A stretch of 38,932 nucleotides of DNA from Pontibacter burrus (lineage in GTDB: Bacteria > Bacteroidota > Bacteroidia > Cytophagales > Hymenobacteraceae), in the NCBI RefSeq assembly GCF_010686685.1, contig NZ_JAAGWD010000013.1:1-38932 (forward strand). Reading direction: 5' to 3'. The stretch's first letter is position 1; each line of letters begins with the position of its first letter. The notes beneath the pieces were generated by a model. That model was not told where the DNA came from, did no database searches, and worked only from the letters and a program-made list of their open reading frames with translations. Positions 16,693 through 25,098 of the stretch are shown here, in pieces. Made by a program: the position numbers and the translations under genes.

Positions 16693-16942
16693 GCTAATTA
16701 TGAATGATGAATTATAAATTATGAATTAAGCACAGGTTGTATGGCGCGAGCGTCCGCGCTTGTGCCGAACTATAGCAGGGGCCTCTGGCCCCTTTTTGTT
16801 TGCTGTAGGTTTCTGAAACTATAAGCAGAGTACTTCATTAAACTATAGTTTGCGTAACTTATCAGGTGCGTTTAAACTATAGTTGCAGCTTTAAAGTATA
16901 GCTCTCAGCACATACGACCATTCATAATTCATAATTAAATTG
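16693..16942. repeat. Intergenic element with AT-rich inverted ends and a GC hairpin
   Basis: AT-rich ends of the form TAATTATGAAT (about 16695-16728) face their partial reverse complement (ATTCATAATTCATAATTA, 16920-16938) across about 200 bp. Inside are a GC hairpin (16732-16765), whose 36-nt core nearly repeats 29600-29636, a terminator, and four copies or part-copies of the dispersed palindrome including two perfect ones (16841 and 16875). This looks like a small non-autonomous repeat or a set of nested repeats, not a gene. Confidence 0.5.
16777..16797 (+). terminator. Rho-independent terminator after the LytTR gene
   Basis: AGGGGCC, a TCT loop and GGCCCCT form a 7-bp GC-rich stem, and the last T of the stem opens a run of five T. 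It is 90 nt after the regulator stop, inside the repeat element. Confidence 0.75.
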
Positions 16943-17989
16943 AACACCATCTCCAAAAAGAAGCTGTTTTACCCTGTGTCGGAGCGGTTGCGTCGCTACA
17001 TGCGCACATATGATCGCGAAACGCAGTTGCCGGTTCACTACGAAGACCTGCTGCATTACACTGATTCGTTCCCGTACTTCGATACAAAAGGGGTGGATAC
17101 GCTCTGGGAAACCGTGATGTACGAACAGCAGAGCCAGCAGGAACTGAATACTGGTTTGACCATGATCTATGCCCTGCTGAAAACGGACGGTGATATGTCA
17201 GTGATGGAGCACCTGTATGTGTCGCGGATTGATTACTGCACTTTCGGAAATTCCAACCCATTTAGGGTTCAAATCATGAACCAGCTGAACGACAACTACG
17301 ACTATTTTTATGTGAAGCGCGCCGATGCCTCACGTATCTATGGCCTGGAGTTGGAGCACATTTTGTCGCCGGGCCGTTTGAATTACCTGGTGGATGGTGA
17401 TAGCCTGATTGAGGAACACATTGCCGGAATTCCTGGCGATGCTTTCATTAAAGATTACCTTAACCGTAAAACTGCTAACAAGGTACGCATAGCCAAAGAG
17501 TTTGTGAAGTTCAACGAGCGCTGCTTTATCCGCCTGCTCGGCGACATGCGCTCTTACAACTATGTGGTAGACGTAACCCCCGATTTTGAGGACGAGCAGT
17601 ACCGCGTACGCCCCATCGACTTCGACCAGCAGTCGTACGAAGGCAAGAAAACCATGTACCTGCCCCAGTTCTTTAAAGACAACAATGTGATTGTGAACCT
17701 GGTGCTTACCCTGTTAAAGCCAGACGTAGTGCGCCAGTACCAGAACGAGGAACGCACGCTCATGTTCCGCCGCCTCAAATCAGCCCGTTACCGCCTCAAA
17801 GACCTGATCGACTGTATGCGGAAAGATACCATCTCAACACCGGAAAAGATTGCACAACTGAAGCAGGAGTTAGCGGAGCATCATAAATCAAATGAGTTTC
17901 TCAAATGTAAATGCATGGGGGATCTTGTACGTTTAAATCTGAAGATAATGCTCGTTAAAGCTCCTGTTGTAACAGCTGGTAAAGTTTAG
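16940..17989 (+). CDS. Orphan protein with atypical kinase (PKL-like) motifs
   Basis: A 349-residue cytosolic protein with no family I can name. Several segments fit the protein-kinase-like or aminoglycoside-phosphotransferase fold. DYFYVKRADAS has a candidate ATP-binding Lys126, LIEEHI (156-161) fits a hinge, LLGDMRSYNYVV (199-210) fits a catalytic loop of the GD...N type, and VRPIDFDQQ (223-231) fits a metal-binding DFG/DFD motif. The order and spacing agree, but this is inference and the substrate is unknown. The C-terminal 90 residues are helical and charged. The start is uncertain: an in-frame stop at 16925 leaves TTG at 16940, while the first ATG is at 17000 (329 residues). It stands alone between repeat regions. 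Confidence 0.8.
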   Translation: MNTISKKKLFYPVSERLRRYMRTYDRETQLPVHYEDLLHYTDSFPYFDTKGVDTLWETVMYEQQSQQELNTGLTMIYALLKTDGDMSVMEHLYVSRIDYCTFGNSNPFRVQIMNQLNDNYDYFYVKRADASRIYGLELEHILSPGRLNYLVDGDSLIEEHIAGIPGDAFIKDYLNRKTANKVRIAKEFVKFNERCFIRLLGDMRSYNYVVDVTPDFEDEQYRVRPIDFDQQSYEGKKTMYLPQFFKDNNVIVNLVLTLLKPDVVRQYQNEERTLMFRRLKSARYRLKDLIDCMRKDTISTPEKIAQLKQELAEHHKSNEFLKCKCMGDLVRLNLKIMLVKAPVVTAGKV

Positions 17990-18045
17990 TTTGTTGCTAT
18001 TTCGATATTAGTGTGTGATCGGTCATGGGTTATAACTTTCAAAGT

Positions 18046-18688
18046 CTATAGGTTTATAGTTTCTTTTCTGTAATGTCGAATGCAGCCGAAGGATCTTATA
18101 TGTCCAATTGACTCTCATTTGTCATTTCGAATGCAATGAGAAATCTATTACAGACTATAGTTAATCACACGCTATCATTTTACAGCCAACTATAGTTGCC
18201 ACTTGCCACAAGCAGCTCATTCTATAGCCACCACATATCCTGAGAGCTCTACTTACCTAAAGTTTCAATCTGGCTTTGGTGCGCTCACGGCCGCGAGGCC
18301 CCGTCTTCGGGCATCGCGCGGTGTACATTTCTTTTGCTCCTGCGTCGCAATGCCTATCGGCACCAGAAATCTACAAGGCGCTCAACCCAAAGACTGAAAT
18401 CACTCGATAGCTAAGCTATAGTTTAATTGATCAACTATAGCTCGAGCCTTTCCGTGGTTATAGTTTCTTGTGTCAGGCTGCGCCTGCCTGCTCGTAGTCT
18501 TGTAACTATGAAACTAAAGAAGCAACTATAGCTATAGCCAAAATTCCCCTCTTGGGAGGGGTAGGGGTGGGTTAATTGCCAACTATAGAACTATAGTCAA
18601 ACTATAGAGCAACAGCCCAAAGTCCCCCCTTTGAAAGGGGTAGGGAGATGACTAACTGTAACTATAGAACTATAGCTGTAAACTATAG
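18046..18688. repeat. Dense array of CTATAG palindromes
   Basis: I count 14 CTATAG cores in about 640 bp, several back to back (for example three within about 25 bp near 18580-18605 and three near 18662-18688), plus one perfect AACTATAGTT at 18188. The spacing is irregular, so this is neither a satellite nor a CRISPR array. Between clusters lie the C-rich/G-rich hairpin units. Confidence 0.8.
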
Positions 18689-18835
18689 CAAAGGCAGAAA
18701 TGGTCCCCTTGAGGACAAGTGAGTATGGGAGTTCGAAACTTGCGAGCGTAGCTCACAGGGATGTTAACTACCAACTATTGAACTACACAACTATCCTAAC
18801 ACATATAATCTCCCTCTCCTGTTCTTAGGAGAGGG
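18546..18835. repeat. Series of REP-like C-rich/G-rich hairpins
   Basis: Distinct hairpins recur: CCCCTC/GAGGGG with TTGG loop (18546-18561), CCCCTTT/AAAGGGG with one-base loop (18626-18640), GTCC/GGAC with short loop (about 18703-18714) and CCCTCTCCT/AGGAGAGGG with 6-nt loop (18812-18835). The first two are followed by a short G-rich tail (TAGGG). They are related in design but not identical, as in REP/BIME elements. Confidence 0.65.
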
Positions 18836-19057
18836 CTGGGGAGAGGTAAAATCCCCGCCTTAGACCAGGAGGGTATAAAGGGGTGGTTGAACCAAGTCAA
18901 CTATAAACTCCAACTATAGCCACAGACAAACCCATCACACCCCTCAATTACTAATCCTCACACGCCCATACCTCCTCAATTTCATTAACTTACAGCATGC
19001 CAGTTGGCCGGTAATGTTTTACCGATTCGCTTTCTGGAAAGTGTGTAACATAATAAG

Positions 19058-19065
19058 TACCTTTG
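19058..19065 (+). promoter_or_regulatory. Candidate -7 element for the aminotransferase gene
   Basis: TACCTTTG matches TAnnTTTG and lies 20 nt before the ATG at 19086. It falls inside the longer reading frame that opens at 19014, which argues that 19086 is the true start. No TTG at -33 is seen. Confidence 0.6.
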
Positions 19066-19085
19066 GCCTTTTAAATGACAAGCAC

Positions 19086-20300
19086 ATGCAGGACATAGAG
19101 AAAGAAAGCAACATTTTATCTGATAGAATAATGGCGCTGGCCGAATCGCAAACAATCGCTATGGCTAAAAAGGCCCGCGAGCTGGCTGCACAGGGGCATG
19201 ATGTGATCAACCTCAGCTTCGGAGAACCTGATTTTCAGACACCGCAATACATAAAAGATGCCGCTAAAAAGGCAATAGATGATGGCTTCACTTTTTACAC
19301 GCCGGTAGCCGGTTATCCGGAACTGCGCCAGGCAATTGTAGAAAAGTTTAAGCGTGACAATAACCTGGACTTTAAGTCCGAAAACATAGTTGTATCAACA
19401 GGCGCCAAGCAGAGCATTGCAAACGCGGTGCTATGCCTGGTAAACCCCGGCGATGAAGTGATCATTTTCTCACCGTACTGGGTGTCGTATGAAGAAATCG
19501 TGAAGCTTGCAGAAGGGACGCCGGTGCAGGTAATGGGCAACATCGAGAACGACTATAAGGTTACACCATCTCAACTGGAGGCAGCTATAACTTCCAATAC
19601 AAAAGTGGTGATGTACTCTTCGCCGTGTAACCCTACCGGTTCTGTTTTTTCTTCTGATGAACTGTATGCATTTGCAAAGGTGCTGGAGAAATATCCGCAG
19701 GTGCATGTTATTGCCGATGAGATTTACGAATACATCAACTTTGAAGGCAGGCACGCCAGCATGGCCAGCTTCGACTTTATAAAAGACCGCGTTATTACCG
19801 TTAACGGTTTCTCTAAAGGCTATGCTATGACCGGCTGGCGCGTGGGGTATATTGCAGCGCATAAAGACATTGCCGCGGCCTGCGATAAAATGCAGAGCCA
19901 GATTACGTCGGGCACCTGCTCCATTGCCCAGAAAGCAGCTTATGCAGCCCTGCAGGGTGGCAAAGAATCGGCAATAGAAATGCGCGATGCCTACCTGCGT
20001 CGCCGCAACCTGGTGCTGGAGCTAATGAACGAAATTCCGGGCATTAAAACCTATGTACCGAATGGCGCTTTCTACATTTTCCCGGATGTGAGCTATTATT
20101 TCGGAATGAGCTACGAAGGTAAAACTATTCAGAATGCAGAGGACCTGTGCATGTACCTGCTGACAGATGCCTTTGTAGCAATAGTTAACGGCGACGCATT
20201 TGGTGCACCACAGTGTGTACGTTTCTCATTTGCCGCATCAGACGCAAAGCTGACCGAGGCCCTGCATCGCATAAAACTTAGCCTGGCTAAACTTCAGTAA
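19086..20300 (+). CDS. Pyridoxal-phosphate aspartate aminotransferase (class I)
   Basis: A 404-residue class I/II aminotransferase of the bacterial aspartate aminotransferase (Ib) type, which exchanges amino groups between aspartate and 2-oxoglutarate. Visible motifs are INLSFGEPDFQTP near the N-terminus, FYTPVAGYPELRQAI, STGAKQSIANA, the Asn-Pro-Thr segment SSPCNPTGSVF, ADEIYEYINF, and the cofactor Lys in NGFSKGYAMTGWRVGYIAA. A C-terminal Arg in VRFSFA binds the substrate carboxylate. A frame extension to 19014 is rejected because a promoter element lies inside it. The stop overlaps the next start by one base (taATGa), implying co-translation with the heptose kinase gene, a functional link I cannot explain. 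Confidence 0.94.
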   Translation: MQDIEKESNILSDRIMALAESQTIAMAKKARELAAQGHDVINLSFGEPDFQTPQYIKDAAKKAIDDGFTFYTPVAGYPELRQAIVEKFKRDNNLDFKSENIVVSTGAKQSIANAVLCLVNPGDEVIIFSPYWVSYEEIVKLAEGTPVQVMGNIENDYKVTPSQLEAAITSNTKVVMYSSPCNPTGSVFSSDELYAFAKVLEKYPQVHVIADEIYEYINFEGRHASMASFDFIKDRVITVNGFSKGYAMTGWRVGYIAAHKDIAAACDKMQSQITSGTCSIAQKAAYAALQGGKESAIEMRDAYLRRRNLVLELMNEIPGIKTYVPNGAFYIFPDVSYYFGMSYEGKTIQNAEDLCMYLLTDAFVAIVNGDAFGAPQCVRFSFAASDAKLTEALHRIKLSLAKLQ

Positions 20301-21319
20301 TGAATCAGATTAACACTTTAGAAGATATTTTTTCAGCCTTCAACCGGCTGAGTGTGCTTATAGTTGGCGACGTAATGATTGACTCCTATTTGTGGGGTAA
20401 GTCGACGCGTATTTCACCGGAAGCGCCTGTGCCTATAGTTAACGTGGTAAAACGCGAAAAACGCTTAGGTGGCGCGGCAAACGTTGCGCTTAACGTGCAG
20501 GCCCTTGGTGCTACGCCACTGCTCTGCTCTGTAGTTGGCGACGATAAGGATGGCGGCGACTTTTTGCGCCTGTTGGAAGAAAAAGGACTTTCGACGGAAG
20601 GCATTGTGCAGAGCCCGGAGCGGGTTACAACTATAAAGCACCGCATTATTGCCGGCGCACAGCAGCTGCTCCGTGTAGATGCCGAGATTGAAACAGAGCT
20701 GGCTGACTATGATAACCGCCACCTGGAGGAGCGTTACCTAAAACTGCTGGACCGTGCTGATGTAGTGATTCTGGAAGATTACGATAAAGGAGTTTTCTCG
20801 GAAGAGAATATAAGGCATTTTATTCAGCTGGCGAACGAAAGAAACATACCAACCGTAATCGACCCTAAAAAGAAGAATTTCCTGAGCTATATAGGCTGTA
20901 CACTTTTCAAACCAAACTTGAAAGAGCTGAAAGAAGGACTGAAAGTAGATTTTGCGGACGAGAACCTGCCAGCTTTTGAAGAAGCCGTAACACAACTGCA
21001 GACCCGCCTGAAAACAAAGCAGGTGCTGGTTACGCTTTCGGAGCGGGGTGTGTTTATTGCCAACGGGCAGGAGCGGACTTACATAGAAGCGCACCTCCGT
21101 TCTATTTCCGACGTTTCGGGTGCCGGCGATACTGTGATAAGTATAGCTGCTTTGTGTATGGCCTTGGGCACTTCGGTGCAATTCCTGGCCGGGTTAAGTA
21201 ACCTGGGCGGTGGCTTGGTATGCGAGCAGGTGGGTGTAGTGCCAGTTGATAAACAACGCCTGCAGCAGGAAGCGGCTCAGCTCAAGTTATACCACATGCA
21301 TGAACATCGAACAGCTTAA
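20300..21319 (+). CDS. rfaE1: D-glycero-beta-D-manno-heptose-7-phosphate kinase (PfkB family)
   Basis: A 339-residue PfkB/ribokinase-family kinase matching the N-terminal half of HldE. It phosphorylates heptose 7-phosphate at C1 on the way to ADP-heptose for lipopolysaccharide core. SVLIVGDVMIDSYLWGK (18-34), ISPEAPVPIV (38-47), KRLGGAANVALNVQALG (54-70) and the catalytic ISDVSGAGDTVIS near residue 270 are diagnostic. The nucleotidyltransferase half of HldE is absent, so a separate RfaE2 is expected elsewhere. The gene overlaps the aminotransferase by 1 nt and the first trkH gene by 20 nt. Confidence 0.9.
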   Translation: MNQINTLEDIFSAFNRLSVLIVGDVMIDSYLWGKSTRISPEAPVPIVNVVKREKRLGGAANVALNVQALGATPLLCSVVGDDKDGGDFLRLLEEKGLSTEGIVQSPERVTTIKHRIIAGAQQLLRVDAEIETELADYDNRHLEERYLKLLDRADVVILEDYDKGVFSEENIRHFIQLANERNIPTVIDPKKKNFLSYIGCTLFKPNLKELKEGLKVDFADENLPAFEEAVTQLQTRLKTKQVLVTLSERGVFIANGQERTYIEAHLRSISDVSGAGDTVISIAALCMALGTSVQFLAGLSNLGGGLVCEQVGVVPVDKQRLQQEAAQLKLYHMHEHRTA

Positions 21320-23099
21320 CAGGCTACTCTACGACAGCAAGCTGCGGGCTTATGCGCTGATGCGGCGCACCACTTATGTGCTCACCCTGGTTTCGGTGGC
21401 CCTGCTGATCTACGCCCACGGCGTGGTGTCAGATCCGGTTATGCTGCAGTACCTGTACTATGCCATCGATGGCATCCTGGCTGTTTTTGTGCTGATTTAT
21501 TTTCTGCGCATCCTCTACAATTTCGAACGGCTTAAATTTCTGCAGCGCACCTGGTTTGAGGGGCTGCTGATGGCCATCATCCTCGTAAACCAAATTGGTA
21601 CCTACCTGCTCAATGAGCCGGTCATCTACAACCTGTTCGAGGGGATCGGGATGCCACTTTCGGTAGAATTTTACCGGGTGTTGGTTTCGCTGTACATGCT
21701 CATGCTGCTCATTATAGAGTTGCTCGAGACAAAAGTGCACCTGAAGGCACTTCAGATAAAGCCAGCCATTACGTTCCTGTTAAGCTTTCTTGTGCTTATT
21801 GCCATTGGTACGGCTCTTTTCATGTTGCCTAAAATGTCGATGGTGCCGGGTGGTATGCGCTTTATAGATGCGCTCTTTATGGCTACCAGCGCCTCATGTA
21901 TAACCGGGCTTGCCGTAGTGGACCCAGGTACTTACCTCTCTTTTTCGGGACAGGTTGTGCTTCTGGTCTTAGTGCAGTTGGGCGGTTTAGGCGTCATGAC
22001 TTTTGCCACTTTCTTTGCCATGCTCATGCGCCAGGGGATAGGCATACGGCACCACGTGGCCATGTATGAGATTTTGGAAAGCGAGTCTATTTCGTTTACG
22101 CGCGGCCTGTTGCGCAAACTGCTCGCCATGACCCTTTTTATAGAGGCTGTTGGTTCGGTAATCGTTTTTATGACCTGGGGTAAGGATGTTGTTTTTACCG
22201 ATCTGGGTACCAAAATATTTTACTCGGTTTTTCATGCTGTATCCGGGTTTTGTAATGCGGGTTTTTCGCTTTACCCGGAAGGGCTTTATTCAGATGTATT
22301 GCGTGGTTCATACATTCTGCATTTAACTATAGCTGTACTCATCATATTCGGGAGCATTGGTTTTCCGGTTATAATCGACCTCTTTTCACCGTCGGCGTTG
22401 CGCGCGCGCCTGCATACACCGTGGCGTAACTGGAAAATGCTGACCCGCGTTGCCGTTTACACTTCGGCGGCTTTATTGTTGTTCGGTACCGTTACGTTCT
22501 TTTTACTGGAGTATTTTAACACGCTCTCGTATCTGAATTTTGCCGAGGCGCTGGTAACTGCATTCTTTCAGTCTGTAACTACCCGTTCGGCAGGTTTCCA
22601 TACGGTTGATATCTCAGCTATCTCTGTTCCTGCATTACTCATCATGATGATCCTGATGTTTATCGGGGCTTCGCCAGGCTCGATGGGTGGCGGTATCAAA
22701 ACCACAACATTTACAGTAATAATTCTTTCGGTGTGGGCAACTATACGCGGGCAGAAAAACATCGAGATCAGCAAACGTACTATACCACCTTCGGTGTCTT
22801 ATAAGGCGTTTGCCGTGTTTACCTTTGCTGTAGTGTTCAATGTTTTTTTCCTGATCATCCTTTCCATTTCCGATCCTCAGTTTGATATTCTGCGCCTGGC
22901 CTTTGAGCAGGTATCGGCATTCGCAACTGTGGGGCTAAGCACTGGTATTACAGCAGGTATGTCTGATGTAGGTAAGTTTATCCTGATTCTGTCGATGTAC
23001 ATAGGCAGGGTGGGCACACTAACGCTGGCTCTGGCAATCAGTACACGTGCTTATACTACAGCATACAAATACCCTGAAACGCACCTGGCCGTAGGATAA
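21300..23099 (+). CDS. TrkH family potassium uptake protein, copy 1
   Basis: A 599-residue K+ (or K+/Na+) transporter of the TrkH/KtrB superfamily. The four selectivity-filter loops are visible: TSASCITGLAVVDPG, VSGFCNAGFSLYP, TTRSAGFHTVD and AFATVGLSTGIT, and the intracellular gating segment is GGGIKTTT. An extra N-terminal part of about 170 residues with several hydrophobic segments precedes the core. I use the ATG at 21300, which gives exactly the length and N-terminus of copy 2; a longer frame from 21246 would lie inside the kinase gene. The gating partner TrkA/KtrA is not in this window. It overlaps the kinase gene by 20 nt. Confidence 0.93.
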   Translation: MNIEQLNRLLYDSKLRAYALMRRTTYVLTLVSVALLIYAHGVVSDPVMLQYLYYAIDGILAVFVLIYFLRILYNFERLKFLQRTWFEGLLMAIILVNQIGTYLLNEPVIYNLFEGIGMPLSVEFYRVLVSLYMLMLLIIELLETKVHLKALQIKPAITFLLSFLVLIAIGTALFMLPKMSMVPGGMRFIDALFMATSASCITGLAVVDPGTYLSFSGQVVLLVLVQLGGLGVMTFATFFAMLMRQGIGIRHHVAMYEILESESISFTRGLLRKLLAMTLFIEAVGSVIVFMTWGKDVVFTDLGTKIFYSVFHAVSGFCNAGFSLYPEGLYSDVLRGSYILHLTIAVLIIFGSIGFPVIIDLFSPSALRARLHTPWRNWKMLTRVAVYTSAALLLFGTVTFFLLEYFNTLSYLNFAEALVTAFFQSVTTRSAGFHTVDISAISVPALLIMMILMFIGASPGSMGGGIKTTTFTVIILSVWATIRGQKNIEISKRTIPPSVSYKAFAVFTFAVVFNVFFLIILSISDPQFDILRLAFEQVSAFATVGLSTGITAGMSDVGKFILILSMYIGRVGTLTLALAISTRAYTTAYKYPETHLAVG

Positions 23100-23130
23100 G
23101 CCCTGCTACCATTAAGTAGTTTCTAGCATT

Positions 23131-24930
23131 ATGGAGATCGAACGGCTTAACAGGCTACTCTACGACAGCAAGCTGCGGGCTTATGCGCTGATGCGGCGCA
23201 CCACTTATGTGCTCACCCTGGTTTCGGTGGCCCTGCTGATCTATGCCCACGGCGTGGTGTCAGATCCGGTTATGCTGCAGTCCCTGTACTATGCCCTGGA
23301 TGGTATTCTGGCTGTCTTTGTGCTGATTTATTTTCTGCGCATCCTCTACAATTTCGAGCGACTCAAGTTTCTACAGCGGACTTGGTTCGAGGGTTTACTG
23401 ATGGCCATCATCCTGGTTAACCACACGGGTACTTACCTGCTCGACTATCCGGTCATCTATAACCTGTTCGACAGGGTTGGGGTGCCGCTTTCAGTAGAAC
23501 TATACCGTGTTCTGGTATCGTTCTACATGCTGTTTCTCTTAGTTATTGAGCTACTGGAAACCAAAGTGCACCTTAAAACCCTTCAGCTTAAGCCATCTAT
23601 CACTTTCATCCTAAGCTTCGTTTTACTGATCCTGGTTGGTACAGGCCTGTTTATGATGCCTAAAATGACCAACTCGCCTGATGGGATAAGTTTTCTGGAT
23701 GCCCTCTTTATGGCTACCAGTGCCGCGTGTGTAACCGGGCTGGCTGTAGTAGACCCGGGTACCTACTTTACTTTGTCGGGGCAGATAGTGCTGTTGGTAC
23801 TCGTGCAGCTGGGCGGATTAGGAATACTTACTTTTGCTACCTTTTTTGCTTCGCTCATGCGGCAAGGGATCGGTTTAAAGCAGCACGTAGCAATCCACGA
23901 ATTGTTAGAAAGTGAATCACTTTTCTCCTCGAAAGGGCTATTGCGAAAACTAGTTTTCCTTACCTTTCTGATAGAAGCGATAGGCGCAGTTTTCGTCTTC
24001 ATTAGTTGGGGAAACGAGGTGAAGTTCACCAGCCTTGGGAGTAAAATATTTTATTCTGTTTTCCACTCGGTGTCAGCATTCTGTAATGCGGGGTTCTCTC
24101 TTTATCCGGCTAGTCTGTATACTGAACCTGTCCGTTTTTCCTATATCCTGCACCTGGTAATTGCCTTGCTTATAATTTTTGGCGGCATTGGCTTCCCAAC
24201 TATAGTAGATGTGCTTTCTCCTAAATCGATGCGCATGCGTATGCGGTTGCCCTGGAGAAACTGGAAGCTTTTATCCCGGGTTACAATCTATACCTCTGCT
24301 GCCTTAATCCTTCTGGGAACTATAGGGTTCTTTTTTCTGGAGTATTACAACACTCTCTCCAGCCTTAGCTTTGGGGAAGCTATCATCACATCCTTTTTCC
24401 AGTCAGTGACTACGCGTACTGCAGGGTACAATTCTGTAGATATTTCGCAGTTATCTACTCCAACTATGCTGATGTTTATTTTCCTGATGTTCATCGGAGC
24501 ATCTCCGGGCTCAACAGGTGGGGGTATCAAAACAACAACCTTTGTAATCATTCTGCTGGCTGTATCTGCTACAATCCGGAATAAAAAGAATATTGAGATT
24601 GGCAGAAGAACAATTCCTCATTCAGTGGCATATAAGGCTTTCAGTGTTTTCGCGTTTGCTGCATTGCTTAATCTGTTCTTTCTGTTTGTTCTTTCTATCA
24701 CCGACCCGAAGTACGATATTATTCGATTGGCGCTGGAGCAGGTCTCAGCGTTTGCTACGGTAGGGCTGAGTACAGGCATTACGGCTGGTATGTCTGATGT
24801 GGGTAAGCTTGTACTTATTCTATCTATGTACATTGGTAGAGTAGGAACCCTTACACTGGCACTTGCCTTAAGTACACGTACAGGCACCGCGGCTTACAAG
24901 TATCCAACTACTCAACTACCGGTAGGGTAG
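23131..24930 (+). CDS. TrkH family potassium uptake protein, copy 2
   Basis: A 599-residue paralogue of the preceding gene, 31 nt downstream. The four filter loops are TSAACVTGLAVVDPG, VSAFCNAGFSLYP, TTRTAGYNSVD and AFATVGLSTGIT, so both copies look functional. Proteins are alike over the whole length, but DNA identity is very uneven. From 23137 to about 23280 it matches copy 1 at 21306-21450 almost base for base, including third positions, while further downstream many synonymous and replacement differences appear. This is what recent gene conversion of the 5' end would leave. Division of labour between the copies is unknown. Confidence 0.93.
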   Translation: MEIERLNRLLYDSKLRAYALMRRTTYVLTLVSVALLIYAHGVVSDPVMLQSLYYALDGILAVFVLIYFLRILYNFERLKFLQRTWFEGLLMAIILVNHTGTYLLDYPVIYNLFDRVGVPLSVELYRVLVSFYMLFLLVIELLETKVHLKTLQLKPSITFILSFVLLILVGTGLFMMPKMTNSPDGISFLDALFMATSAACVTGLAVVDPGTYFTLSGQIVLLVLVQLGGLGILTFATFFASLMRQGIGLKQHVAIHELLESESLFSSKGLLRKLVFLTFLIEAIGAVFVFISWGNEVKFTSLGSKIFYSVFHSVSAFCNAGFSLYPASLYTEPVRFSYILHLVIALLIIFGGIGFPTIVDVLSPKSMRMRMRLPWRNWKLLSRVTIYTSAALILLGTIGFFFLEYYNTLSSLSFGEAIITSFFQSVTTRTAGYNSVDISQLSTPTMLMFIFLMFIGASPGSTGGGIKTTTFVIILLAVSATIRNKKNIEIGRRTIPHSVAYKAFSVFAFAALLNLFFLFVLSITDPKYDIIRLALEQVSAFATVGLSTGITAGMSDVGKLVLILSMYIGRVGTLTLALALSTRTGTAAYKYPTTQLPVG

Positions 24931-25006
24931 AGGAAGTTGAAGAATTAAGGAGTTAGAGAGTTTTGGAGTTAGAAAATTGGGAGGTTTAGGAAAGTTAAAG
25001 AGTGAT

Positions 25007-25050
25007 ATAAACTATAAAGGCCTGCAATTTTGCAGGCCTTTATAGTTTAT
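25007..25050. terminator. Bidirectional terminator between trkH and hemE
   Basis: A perfect 21-bp inverted repeat (25007-25027 and 25030-25050) centred on AATTTTGC. Its foot is ATAAACTATA/TATAGTTTAT, the half-motif of the dispersed palindrome, and the GGCCTGCA part is the GC core. A/T-rich ends on both sides suit termination of the two converging transcripts. Confidence 0.85.
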
Positions 25051-25098
25051 AAATATTGAAGTCAATTTTATTTCAGACTTCCTAAACTCAAAAACTCT

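Larger units (their letters stand above)
17990..19085. other. Long non-coding region built of repeats
   Basis: This 1.1-kb gap has no credible gene. It combines a dense array of the CTATAG palindrome (18046-18688), a GC-rich element (about 18270-18395) and a series of hairpin units in which C-rich arms face G-rich arms (18546-18561, 18626-18640, about 18700-18715, 18812-18835, and a weaker one near 18853). The last part holds the aminotransferase promoter. Such C-rich/G-rich units occur between genes in other Bacteroidota, to my knowledge without known function. Confidence 0.7.

Noticed and set aside
16841..16884. CTATAGTTTG read as a -7 promoter box
   Set aside because: It has TA-3 nt-TTTG, one base longer than TAnnTTTG, and copies inside genes and at gene ends are not in promoter positions.
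16693..16942. Insertion sequence between the LytTR and kinase-like genes
   Set aside because: No transposase is present and the inverted ends match only partly, so only a repeat element is claimed.
18203..18397. Open reading frame of 64 codons in the repeat region
   Set aside because: It lies over GC-rich repeat sequence, has no family resemblance and no promoter or start context; the composition is that of an intergenic element.
18580..18690. Possible CRISPR or satellite array
   Set aside because: The repeated unit is only a short palindrome with irregular spacing; there are no uniform spacers or cas genes.
21246..21299. Longer start for trkH copy 1
   Set aside because: The extra 18 residues are a shadow of the kinase gene; the ATG at 21300 gives exactly the 599 residues of copy 2.
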